Shown one piece after another: positions 36,992 to 46,200 of a DNA stretch of 64,000 bases. A model generated the notes under the pieces. The model did not search any database. It was not told where the DNA came from and was given only the letters and a program-made list of their open reading frames with translations. Source of the stretch: Actinoplanes xinjiangensis (GTDB lineage: Bacteria; Actinomycetota; Actinomycetes; Mycobacteriales; Micromonosporaceae); the NCBI RefSeq assembly GCF_003148685.1, contig NZ_QGGR01000004.1:310001-374000 (forward strand), written 5' to 3'. Position 1 is the first letter of the stretch. Every line of letters begins with the position of its first letter. The position numbers and the translations under genes were made by a program.

Positions 36992-37110
36992 TCGGACTCT
37001 CCGGACGTCTGGGCCGGAACGGCGCCGGTGGGCGCGCTCCCGGCTATTGGGAAAACGGTGTTGTCCCCGCGACTCTAAACAACCCCAAGGTCAACGGTAA
37101 GTTGAGTGTC

Positions 37111-38202
37111 ATGTCTTCCGCGCCGCTTCAGTCTCCCCTGCATGACCGCCACGTCGCACTCGGCGCGAAGTTCGCGGCGTTCGGCGGCTGGGACATGCCC
37201 CTGGAGTACGCCGGGGGAGGCGTCCTGAAGGAGCACGCGGCGGTCCGCGAGTCGGCCGGTGTCTTCGACGTGTCGCACCTGGGCAAGGCACGGGTCCGGG
37301 GTGCCGGGGCCGCCGCCTTCGTCAACGCGTGCCTCACCAACGACCTCGGCCGGATCACCCCCGGCAAGGCGCAGTACACGCTGTGCTGCGACGAGAGCGG
37401 CGGAGTCGTCGACGACCTGATCGCCTATCTGCACGGCGACGACCACGTCTTCCTGATCCCGAACGCGGCGAACACCGCCGAGGTGGTCCGCCGGCTCGCC
37501 GGGGCCGCCCCGGCCGGGCTGACCGTCACCGGCGAGCACCGCGACTACGCGATCCTCGCCGTCCAGGGCCCGCAGTCCGCGGAGATCCTCGGCAAGCTCG
37601 GCCTGCCCACCGGGCACGGCTACATGTCGTTCACCACCGCGTCGTTCCGGGGCGCCGAGCTGACCGTCTGCCGTACCGGATACACCGGCGAGCACGGCTA
37701 CGAACTCGTCGTCGGCTGGGACGACGCGGCCACCGTGTGGGACGCGGTGGTCGACGCCCGCGTCCGCCCCTGTGGGCTCGGCGCCCGGGACACGCTGCGC
37801 ACCGAGATGGGCTATCCGCTGCACGGCCAGGAGCTGAGCCTCGACATCAGCCCGGTCCAGGCCCGCTCCGGCTGGGCGGTCGGCTGGGACAAACCGGCCT
37901 TCTGGGGGCGGGCGGCCCTGCAGGCCGAGAAGACCGCCGGCCCGCGTCGGCAACTGCGGGGCCTGGAACTCACCGGCCGCGGCGTCCCCCGGGGACACAT
38001 GCGGGTGTACGCGGGGGAGACTCCCGTGGGAGAGATCACCAGCGGCACCTTCTCCCCGACGAAGAAGATCGGCATCGCACTGGCCCTCATCGACACCGCG
38101 GCCGCCCTCGCCGACGGCGACCTGGTCGAGATCGACATCCGCGGCCGCCGCACCGAGGCGCGCCTCGTCAAGCCGCCCTTCGTCACCCCATCCGTCCGCT
38201 GA
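37111..38202 (+). CDS. gcvT: Glycine cleavage system T protein (aminomethyltransferase)
   Basis: 363 residues. Starts [20 protein letters not shown], with the folate-binding core [15 protein letters not shown], the conserved Asp motif [17 protein letters not shown] and the C-terminal barrel [19 protein letters not shown]. It takes the aminomethyl group from lipoylated GcvH to tetrahydrofolate, giving ammonia and methylene-THF. Start is the ATG at 37111; an in-frame TTG lies 9 nt upstream. Ends just before the 68-bp tandem repeats. Other gcv genes are not in the window. Confidence 0.95.
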   Translation: MSSAPLQSPLHDRHVALGAKFAAFGGWDMPLEYAGGGVLKEHAAVRESAGVFDVSHLGKARVRGAGAAAFVNACLTNDLGRITPGKAQYTLCCDESGGVVDDLIAYLHGDDHVFLIPNAANTAEVVRRLAGAAPAGLTVTGEHRDYAILAVQGPQSAEILGKLGLPTGHGYMSFTTASFRGAELTVCRTGYTGEHGYELVVGWDDAATVWDAVVDARVRPCGLGARDTLRTEMGYPLHGQELSLDISPVQARSGWAVGWDKPAFWGRAALQAEKTAGPRRQLRGLELTGRGVPRGHMRVYAGETPVGEITSGTFSPTKKIGIALALIDTAAALADGDLVEIDIRGRRTEARLVKPPFVTPSVR

Positions 38203-38212
38203 CCCGCCCCTG

Positions 38213-38480
38213 ATCTTCACGGCTGGCTCTCACCGCTGTCTCCAGCGCGCTGAGGCAGCGGTGGCGTCCAGCTGGTCCGGATCTTCACGGCTGGCTCTCA
38301 CCGCTGTCTCCGGCTTGCTGAGGCAGCGGTGGCGTCCAGCCGGTCCGGATCTTTGTAGCTGGCTCTCACCGCTGTCTCCGGCGCGCTGAGACAGTGGTGG
38401 CGTCCAGCTGGTCCGGATCTTCACGGCTGGTTCTCACCGCTGTCTCCGGCGCGCTGAGGCAGCGGTGGGGGCCAGCCGCG
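38213..38480. repeat. Four tandem 68-bp palindromic repeats (CCGCTGTCTC family)
   Basis: Units start at 38213, 38281, 38349 and 38417 and are exactly 68 bp apart. Each begins ATCTT, reads GGCTGGCTCTCACCGCTGTC, then a GCGCGCTGAGGCAGCGGTGG arm complementary to it, and ends CCAGCYGGTCCGG. Each can fold into a long hairpin. They sit between the 3' ends of gcvT (plus) and cobS (minus). Confidence 0.92.
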
Positions 38481-38484
38481 GGGG

Positions 38485-39219
38485 TCAGGCCAGGGTCACG
38501 AGCACGAGCGTCAGCGTCACGGCCAGCTCGACGGCCGCTCCCAGCACGTCGCCGGTGATGCCGCCGAACCGTCGTACCGCATGCCGCAGAAGCAGCACCA
38601 CCGCGAACAGGGAGGCGGCGACGGCGGCCGGCCCCTGCCACGGACGGCCCGGAACCGCGGCCAGCGCGAGAGCACCGACGAGCGCCGCGCCCACCGCCAC
38701 GGCCGCGAACGGCACCGTGGACGCCACCATCGCACCCAGACCCTCCGGGCGGGCCGCCGGCACGCCCCGGCGGCAGGCGACACTCACCGCGAGCCGCCCG
38801 GCCGCCCAGGCCGTCATGACGGCCCACGGTCCGGCCGCGGTCAGCGCGGCGGCCTGAACGAGCACGGTGGCGCAGAGCGCCACCACACCGAACGGCCCGA
38901 TGTCCGGCTTCTTCATGATCTCCAGGGCGGCGGGACCCGAGCGGTACGACCCGAGCGCGTCCACCGTGTCCGCGAGCCCGTCCAGATGCAGCCCGCGGGT
39001 GAGCAGAGCACCCGCCGCGACGGTCAGCCCGGCCGCGACCAGCTCGGGAGATCCGGCCGCCCGCAGCCCGGCGTGCAGCCCGGCCAGCGCCAGCCCCAGC
39101 AGCGCCCCCACGGCCGGTGCCACGGACATCGCCACCGCCGCGGTGGACCGGTCCACCCGGCCCGCCCGCAGTGGCAGCACGGTCAGCGTGGTGACCGCCA
39201 GCCGTACCCCGTCAAGCAC
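38485..39219 (-). CDS. cobS: Cobalamin synthase (adenosylcobinamide-GDP ribazoletransferase)
   Basis: 244 residues, all-helical membrane protein. The acidic signature RGLHLDGLADTVDALG (about 77-92) and the KKPDIGPFGVVAL segment are typical of CobS/CobV. It joins adenosylcobinamide-GDP to alpha-ribazole in the last steps of B12 assembly. GTG at 39219, overlapping the upstream cobU-cobT stop by 8 nt, so the two are coupled. Corresponds to Rv2208. Confidence 0.94.
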   Translation of the reverse strand: MLDGVRLAVTTLTVLPLRAGRVDRSTAAVAMSVAPAVGALLGLALAGLHAGLRAAGSPELVAAGLTVAAGALLTRGLHLDGLADTVDALGSYRSGPAALEIMKKPDIGPFGVVALCATVLVQAAALTAAGPWAVMTAWAAGRLAVSVACRRGVPAARPEGLGAMVASTVPFAAVAVGAALVGALALAAVPGRPWQGPAAVAASLFAVVLLLRHAVRRFGGITGDVLGAAVELAVTLTLVLVTLA

Positions 39220-41089
39220 CCCGGTCCGTGCGCGGACTCAGCGTGTTGAAAGCGGCGGTGTTGAACGGCAGATCCGGCCCGTCATCGTCGAGATCCTCAT
39301 CGAGGTCCTCGTCGACATCGTCATCGGGCTCGTCGTCGAGCCCGTCGTCGCCGACCTCACCGAGCAGCGCCGGGTGCACCGGCATCGCCGCCGCCAGCCC
39401 CACCGCGGTCCGCACCACCGGCAGGACGGTCAGCGCGTTCGCGCCTTCGCCCAGATCCAGGCCGACCTGGAGCACCGGCGTCAGCCCGAGCACGTCGGCA
39501 CCCTGCCGGACCAACGCGAGCGTGCCCGCCTCCGGCAGCAGGCACCAGTGCCGGGTCTGGCTGGCCAGGTCGCGGGCCACCAGCCCGGCGGCGATCCCGA
39601 GCGGGCCGTCCACCAGCACCGGGATGCGGCGGGCCGCGGCGCCCAGGAGCAGACCGGTGGCGACCGCCACGTCCAGGCCGCCGACCTGCCGCAGGATGTC
39701 GACGGCGCCGCGCGGCTCCTGCCGGATCCGGTGCAGCGCGTCGCGGACCGCGGCGCAGCGGGCCATCCAGGCGGTGTCGTCGAAGCGGGCGCCCGGCACC
39801 TGCACCCGGGGCAGGGTGGCGACCGGCTCGGCTCCGGTGGTGGCGGCCAGCACCGCCGTCGCGGCGGCCTCGATGCCGGCGGAGATGGCGGCCAGCACGA
39901 TCACGTCCCGGCCGGCGTCGGCGGCGCCGTCGGCGAGTTTCCAGCCGTCGCGGAGTGCGGCCTCGACCTCGCGCTCCCCGGTGACCGGGCCGTCCTCCAT
40001 CGCACCGGTCGCGGGGGTACGCAGCACCGCGATGTCGGCGCCGGCCTGCCCGGCCAGCCGGCCGATCAGCCCGGTGCCCAGTTCGGCCTCGGCGATGCGG
40101 CGTTCCACATCGGCGGTGTCGGTGCCGGCCACCGCCCCACCGGTACGCCGCCCGCCGATCACCACCACCCGGACGCCCGTCCAGGCGTGCGGGGTGACCG
40201 AGTTCTGGGTGGCCGCGGCGAACTCGACGGCCTCGCCGAGCGCACCCAGCCCGCCGCCCGGCAGGTCCAGGCCGGCGAGTCGCTCCCGCGCGTCCGGCCC
40301 GGCGTCGGCGCTGGGCAGCGGCAGGTCCATGCCCGGTTTGATCTCGGTGAGCCCGGAGGCGACGAGCGGCAGCGTCATCGTGGCGCCGCTCAGCGCGCTG
40401 ACCGGCGCCGGCTCGGGCTCGGGCGCCGCGACGGGGGCGACCACAGTGGCCGGCGGTGGCGGGGGAGCCGGCGTCGCCGGGGTCGGCACGGCGATCGGCC
40501 GGGAGGCGACCCGTGGTGCCTCGGCGACCGGCGGGATCGGGGCGGCGTGCCCCTTCAGCCAGGTGGTCTGCCCGGCGACCACCAGCGCGACCGCGTCACT
40601 GGCCTCGGCCAGCGCCTGATTGGTGGTGCCGAGCGCGTCCGCGAAGGCCCGCCCGACCGGCGTCACCGGCACCAGCGACAGCCCCACCTCGGGGCTGACC
40701 AGCACCACCCGCGCCGCGGTGTCGCGGACGGCCGCGGCGAGCGCCGTCACGTCGGCCTCGTCGTTGTTGGGCTGCCGTGCCGGATTGAGCACGGCGGCCA
40801 CCCAGCCGCCGAGGTCGTCGACGAGTACGGTCTCGTCGGGTCCGGCCTGGAGCAGCAGCTCGATGAGCGCGGCCGGGTCGGCGCCGGTCTCCTCGGTCGT
40901 CCAGGACTGTGGGCGCCGTCGTTGATGCGCCTCGATCCGGTCCTGCCACTCGGGGTCGTCCTCGCCGCCGACGGCGGTCGCCACGTACCGCACGGAGGGG
41001 GCGCCGGAGATGAGTGACTCGGCGAACCCGGACTTGCCGGAGCGGATCCCACCGAGCACCAGAACCGTGTTCCACCGATCTTCGGACAT
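39212..41089 (-). CDS. CobU-CobT fusion for nucleotide-loop assembly of cobalamin
   Basis: 625 residues. Residues 1-170: CobU-type adenosylcobinamide kinase/guanylyltransferase, with P-loop GGIRSGKSGFAES, VRYVATAVGGEDDPEWQDRI and VLVDDLGGWV. A Pro/Ala linker (about 175-245) follows. Residues 250-600 are CobT-like phosphoribosyltransferase, retaining the LDLGEGANALTVLP segment with the C-terminal catalytic-type Glu. The GEMGIGNTT loop of stand-alone CobT is replaced here by AISAGIEAAATAVL, so activity of the CobT half should not be assumed. The tail is acidic (DDEPDDDVDEDLDEDL). Start ATG 41089 with AAGGTACGGGG upstream. Coupled to cobS. Confidence 0.88.
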   Translation of the reverse strand: MSEDRWNTVLVLGGIRSGKSGFAESLISGAPSVRYVATAVGGEDDPEWQDRIEAHQRRRPQSWTTEETGADPAALIELLLQAGPDETVLVDDLGGWVAAVLNPARQPNNDEADVTALAAAVRDTAARVVLVSPEVGLSLVPVTPVGRAFADALGTTNQALAEASDAVALVVAGQTTWLKGHAAPIPPVAEAPRVASRPIAVPTPATPAPPPPPATVVAPVAAPEPEPAPVSALSGATMTLPLVASGLTEIKPGMDLPLPSADAGPDARERLAGLDLPGGGLGALGEAVEFAAATQNSVTPHAWTGVRVVVIGGRRTGGAVAGTDTADVERRIAEAELGTGLIGRLAGQAGADIAVLRTPATGAMEDGPVTGEREVEAALRDGWKLADGAADAGRDVIVLAAISAGIEAAATAVLAATTGAEPVATLPRVQVPGARFDDTAWMARCAAVRDALHRIRQEPRGAVDILRQVGGLDVAVATGLLLGAAARRIPVLVDGPLGIAAGLVARDLASQTRHWCLLPEAGTLALVRQGADVLGLTPVLQVGLDLGEGANALTVLPVVRTAVGLAAAMPVHPALLGEVGDDGLDDEPDDDVDEDLDEDLDDDGPDLPFNTAAFNTLSPRTDRGA

Positions 41090-41172
41090 GCCCCGTACCT
41101 TAGAGCCGGGTCGCACACGCGGACGCCGTAGGGTGGAAGCCCACCGAGGTACTGACGTGAGGGGGCGGCTGT

Positions 41173-41370
41173 ATGCCGTGGAGTTGGCGGTACGAGGACG
41201 TCGACGGCAAGCCTGTCGACGGCCCGGACGAGTCGTTCAGCAGCCAGGCCGACGCCGAGTCCTGGATCGGCCAGGAGTGGCGGCAGTTGCAGGCCACCGG
41301 GGTCAGCACGGTCACCCTCGTCGAGGACGACCGGGTCGACTACCAGATGAGCCTGCTCCCGGCCGAGTGA
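41173..41370 (+). CDS. Conserved small protein, 65 residues
   Basis: MPWSWRYEDVDGKPVDGPDE, then SFSSQADAESWIGQEWRQL and VSTVTLVEDDRVDYQMSLLP. It looks like a compact alpha/beta domain with no membrane helix or signal. I recall similar short proteins across actinobacteria, without function. ATG with GAGGGGG about 9 nt upstream. It ends 10 nt before the site-2 protease gene, so probably an operon. Confidence 0.8.
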   Translation: MPWSWRYEDVDGKPVDGPDESFSSQADAESWIGQEWRQLQATGVSTVTLVEDDRVDYQMSLLPAE

Positions 41371-41380
41371 GCGGGCTGCC

Positions 41381-42202
41381 GTGACGTACGAACCGGTCTA
41401 CACCCGCACACCACGCAACGCCTTCGTGCCGAGCCCGATCTTCGCCGGCATCGTCGCGGTCTTCGTCGTGACCGGCGTGATGACGTGGACGAATTTCGGC
41501 AACGTCGGTTTCGACGTGTTCCTGTTCGTGATCTCGGGCTGGATCATCTCGCTCTGCCTGCACGAGTACGCGCATGCCGTCACCGGCTACTTCTCCGGCG
41601 ACCTGACCGTCGCCGAGCGGGGCTACCTGCGGCTCAACCCGCTGAAGTACACCCATCCGCTGCTCTCGATCGTGCTGCCGGTGATCGTGGTGATCCTCGG
41701 CGGCATCGGCCTGCCCGGCGGCGCCGTCTGGATCGACCACCGGTACATCCAGAGCAAGCTGAAGGACTCGCTGATCAGCGCGGCCGGCCCGCTCACCAAC
41801 GTGGTGCTGGCGGTGGTGGTGGCGATGCCGTTCCTGCTCGGCCTGGCGCCGGAGGTGGTGGTGACCGGGCTGGGCCAGGCCTCCCTCACCGACGACAGTC
41901 ACGTCGCGTTCTGGGCGGCGCTGGCCCTGCTCGCCTTCCTTCAGGTGACCGCGAGTGTGCTCAACTTCCTACCGGTCCCCGGGCTGGACGGGGGCAGCAT
42001 CATCTCCCCGTGGTTCAGCCCCGCCTATCAGCGCGCGTGGAACCTGATGGCGCCCTGGGGCTTCCTGGTGCTGTTCCTGCTGCTGTGGCAGACCCAGGTG
42101 GGCGAGTGGTTCTTCACGCTCGTCGACTGGCTGGCCGGCCTGATCGGCATCGACGCACGCCTCTACGGGGCCGGCTTCGGCCTGATGCGGTTCTGGGAGT
42201 AG
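41381..42202 (+). CDS. Site-2 protease family (M50) membrane metalloprotease
   Basis: 273 residues, about six membrane helices. The zinc motif HEYAH lies in helix 2 (SLCLHEYAHAVTGYFSGDL, about residue 60) and the second motif is NFLPVPGLDGG (about 197-207). These are the two signatures of intramembrane S2P/SpoIVFB-like proteases. No PDZ domain, so it belongs to the compact subfamily. Substrate unknown; such enzymes usually release membrane-bound regulators. GTG start at 41381. It ends 1 nt from the convergent aldo/keto reductase. Confidence 0.9.
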   Translation: MTYEPVYTRTPRNAFVPSPIFAGIVAVFVVTGVMTWTNFGNVGFDVFLFVISGWIISLCLHEYAHAVTGYFSGDLTVAERGYLRLNPLKYTHPLLSIVLPVIVVILGGIGLPGGAVWIDHRYIQSKLKDSLISAAGPLTNVVLAVVVAMPFLLGLAPEVVVTGLGQASLTDDSHVAFWAALALLAFLQVTASVLNFLPVPGLDGGSIISPWFSPAYQRAWNLMAPWGFLVLFLLLWQTQVGEWFFTLVDWLAGLIGIDARLYGAGFGLMRFWE

Positions 42203-42203
42203 G

Positions 42204-43202
42204 TCACGGGCGCACGGCCGGGCTGGAGGTGAGCGACGGGTCGCGGGTCACGACCGGCTCCACGATCTCGTCGATCGCCTTCAGCAGGCCGTCGTCCAGT
42301 TTCACCCCGGACGCCTTGACGTTGTCCCGGACCTGCTCGGGCCGGGACGCGCCGATGATCGCCGCGGAGACGTTCGGGTTCTGCAGCACCCACGCCACGG
42401 CCAGCTGAGCCAGGGTCAGCCCGGCCTCGGCGGCCAGCGGCTGGAGCCGGGCGACCGCGTTCAGCACGTCGTCCTCCAGCCACCGGGCGATGAACCCGGC
42501 ACCGGACTTCTCGTCGGTGGCCCGCGACCCGGCCGGTGGCTGCTCCCCGGCCTTGTACTTGCCGGTCAGCACCCCCTGCGCGAGCGGCGACCAGACGATC
42601 TGGCCCAGCCCCAGCTCCTGCGACGCCGGCACCACCTCGGCCTCGATCACCCGCCAGAGCATCGAGTACTGCGGCTGGTTGGACACCAGCCGGACGTGCA
42701 GTTCGTCGGCGAGCGGCTTCGCGGCCCGGATCTGCTCGGCGCTCCACTCGGAGACGCCGATGTAGTGCGCCTTGCCCTGCCGGACCACGTCGGCGAACGC
42801 CTCCATGGTCTCCTCGAGCGGCGTGTGATGGTCGAACCGGTGCGCCTGGTAGAGGTCGACGTAGTCGGTGCCGAGCCGGCGCAGCGAGCCGTTGATCGAC
42901 TCCAGGATGTGTTTACGGGACAGGCCGCTGTCGTTGGCGCCCGGACCGGTCCGCCAGAACACCTTCGTGAAGATCTCCAGGCCTTCGCGGCGCTCGTCCT
43001 TCAGCGCCCGGCCCAGCACCTCCTCGGCGCGGGTCCCCGCGTACACGTCGGCGGTGTCGAAGGTGGTGATGCCGGAGTCGAGGGCCGCGCGCACACACGC
43101 GAGCGCGGCCTCCTCCTCCACCTGCGAACCGTGGGTGATCCAGTTTCCGTAGGCGATCTCGCTGACCAGCAGGCCGGAACGGCCGAGATGACGAAACTCC
43201 AT
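42204..43202 (-). CDS. Aldo/keto reductase
   Basis: 332 residues, NADPH-dependent (beta/alpha)8 oxidoreductase. Catalytic residues are visible in DTADVYAGTRAEEVLG (Asp, Tyr), EIFTKVFW (Lys) and LYQAHRFDHH (His), with the cofactor motif IIGASRPEQVRDNV. It is closest in pattern to the YajO/Kv-beta-like group. ATG at 43202. Ordinary single gene in this setting; substrate unknown. Confidence 0.93.
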   Translation of the reverse strand: MEFRHLGRSGLLVSEIAYGNWITHGSQVEEEAALACVRAALDSGITTFDTADVYAGTRAEEVLGRALKDERREGLEIFTKVFWRTGPGANDSGLSRKHILESINGSLRRLGTDYVDLYQAHRFDHHTPLEETMEAFADVVRQGKAHYIGVSEWSAEQIRAAKPLADELHVRLVSNQPQYSMLWRVIEAEVVPASQELGLGQIVWSPLAQGVLTGKYKAGEQPPAGSRATDEKSGAGFIARWLEDDVLNAVARLQPLAAEAGLTLAQLAVAWVLQNPNVSAAIIGASRPEQVRDNVKASGVKLDDGLLKAIDEIVEPVVTRDPSLTSSPAVRP

Positions 43203-43211
43203 CCCCTCAGG

Positions 43212-46200
43212 TTAGAGAACCGGCCGCGTCTCCTCCGGCAGCGCGTCGACCAGTGCGGAAAGATCGCGGTCGCCCATGCCGGCCATCGGCGCGCCGGACC
43301 GGTCCAGCGCAGCCCACAGCCCGGCCGCGTCACGCACCAGGAACGCCACCGGATGGATCACCACCGCCGCGTGCACCGGCTCGACCAGCAGCCGCCCGGA
43401 CCGGTCCACCACCCCGAACCGGTCCCCGGCGCCGACGACCGCCAGTCCCTCGTCGGTGAACCCGTCGACCGTCCCGCCGAAGTGCAGCGCCGTCACGAAC
43501 CGCTGGTACCGCGGCGGCACCGTGACCCGCCCGTGCCGGTCGACGGCACCCCAGACACCGCCCTGCCGCACCACGGCCAGACCACGGCGGAACGGCCGCA
43601 CGTCCTCGAACCCGCCGGCCGGCACGACCAGCCGGTTCTCCCGGTCGATTGCGAACCAGCCACCCTGATCCGGCCGGCTCACCCAGGCCAGCCCCTCGGC
43701 GAACCGGGTCACCCCGGTATAACCGTGCGCCGCCGCGATGATCAGCTCACCGTGCGCGTCGATCAGCTCCCACGCCGCCGAATCCGGCCGCCGCACCCAG
43801 GCCGCACCCTCGGAGAACGGCTGCGCCTCGGCGAACCGCGGCTCGATCGCGGCGGCGTACCCCCACAGCCCGGCCCCGTCGTCGAGCAGCGGCACCGGCG
43901 CCTCCGGCCGCCCCAGCACCTCGTCCCGGTTGCGCGGATACGGACCCCACCCGGCCGCCCCGGAACGCCGGGTGATCGCATCGAGCGCCAGTTCGATCCG
44001 CTCCACCAGCTCCGGATCCTCACCGCGGCGTACGTCCAGCGCCCGTTCGAAGTGGTTCACCGCCTCCAGGTAGCGGCCCTGCTCGTACGCCGACCGCCCG
44101 GCCAGCTCCCGGATCTCCGCCCGCGTCCGCGGCGGCAGCTCCACCGAATCGGCCTCCGCATACAGCCGGTCCGCCTCCTCGAACTCGCCCCGCCACTGGA
44201 GCACGTGCGCCAGCCGGGCCTGCGCGATCGCCACCGTCCGCAACTCACCGGCCGCCTCCGCGTGCCGCAGCCCGTCCCGCCCGTCGGCGAGCGCATCATC
44301 CAGCTCCCCGACGATCCGGTGCACCACGGCCCGCAGACTCAGCAGCCCCGCCCGCACGTTGTCCCGCTCGGCGAACTCCAGGCGGTCGGTCAGCCGGTCC
44401 GCGACATCCCACAGCCGGTCCGGGTCGTCCACCTGCTCCCGCAGCGTCTGCGGGTCATAGGCCCACGGATACGCCGCCAGGATCTGCTCCGGATCGGCCC
44501 GCCGCCGGTCCGCCGGGGCCCGCTGATCCCGCCGCTGCCGCACCGGTTCGACCCGCCCGCCGTCCGCGGTCGCCGCCGCACCCTCGCCCGGACCTCCGGC
44601 CGTACTCTCGGCCTCGGGTTTCGCCTCCGGCGGTCCGCTTCGCGACGCGGTCTCCGCAGCGGCCTCGGCCGCGCTTCCGCTCGTCGTCTCCGACGTCACC
44701 CCTTGCAGTGGTACGCCCGGAGCACCGCCCGCCGGCCCTCCCAGCCTCTCGTCGTCCCCCACCGCAGCCGGCCCGGCCTCCACCTCGCCGGCCACGGCCG
44801 TCGCCGTCTCGCCGGGATCTCCGTCCCCGTCGGCCTCAGTCCGCACATCCGGCACCTCTACGCCACCGTCGGCAGCACTCACCGCTCCCGCAGCCACGTC
44901 TGCCGCCGCGGCGTTCTCAGGTCGCTCGACCGTCTCGGTCTTCACCGCGAAGGCGGCGGTCTCCGGCTCCCCGTCAACCTCGCCGGTCTCGGTTTCGGTG
45001 TTGAGTGCGGCGGTCTCTGCTTCTGTGTCGACCGCGTCGGTCTGGGTTTCGGTGTTGAACGCGGCGGTCTCCGGCTCCCCATCGACTGCGCCGGTCCCGG
45101 ACTCCGTGTTGAGCGCGGCGGTTTCCGGCTCTGCACTGAAGAGGACGGTGTCCGGTTCTGATTCCGTGTGGAACATGACGGTGTCCGGCTCTGCGACGAG
45201 CATGCCGGTCTCGGGTTTGGCGCGAAGGAGGACGGTGTCCGGCTCCGTCCCCAGAACGGTCGTCTCCGGCTCTGCGGAAAGCACGACGGTGTCCGGCTCG
45301 ATGACCAGGGCGGCAGTCTCCGGCTCCGGCTCCGGCTCCGGCTCCGCAGTGAACAGGACGGTGTCCGGCTCGGCATTGATCAGGACGGTCGCCGGTTCTC
45401 CCGCGATGACGACGGTGTCGGGTTCCACCGCGTCTTCGGCATTCGCTGCGGTGTTCGACGGCAGGACCGCGTCACTCACTACGACGGCTGACATCTCGGT
45501 GATCTCGTCGTTCGTGGACTCCGTCACCACGGCGTCATGCTCAGCGGCTGATCCGTCGTCCGCCGTGCCGACGTCGTGGGACGGTGTCTCCCGGACCGGT
45601 GCAGCCTTGAGCCGGACGATCCGCATGGTCTGAGTGAGATCCGACTCCTCATCGGATCCGCCACCCACCTGCGTGGCAGCCTCCACCGAATCGCCGTCCG
45701 TAGCCGAGACAACCTGGACCGAGTCATCGGCCTCCGGGCGGACAGCATCGCTGTCGGCGGTGGTTGCCGGTTGCTCAAGCCCGGACCGGTCCAACACGGC
45801 GGTCAGGTCCTCGCCGTCGTCGGACGCGACAGCGGACTCGCCCGAGCTACCCGGCTCGCCGTGACGTCCGGCGTCCACCCGGTCCCCATCCGAGCCGCCA
45901 CCATCGAACGACGTCTCCTCGACCTCAGCGAACGCCCCAGCCGGCACACCGGCCGACATCCCGCCCGCAGCCGCCGCGAAGTCCGCCTCACCGATCCCTG
46001 CCGAAGCCTCATCCGACCCGCCCGACGCCTCATCCGAAGCAAACGCGGCAGTCTGATCTGCCGGATCCCACGCCCCAGAGACGGACTCATCGGCCGCGCC
46101 GGGCCACCCTGACCCATCGCCGGGGGCAACCGTCATCCCGGCAGATTCCCCGCCACGTGCCGTTTCGGCGTCGCCGGCTCCGGTTTCCACCGCGGGGGAA

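Noticed and set aside
38213-38480. Ordinary transcription terminators for gcvT/cobS
   Set aside because: Four exact 68-bp tandem copies and related copies elsewhere indicate a repeat family, though individual hairpins may still stop transcription.
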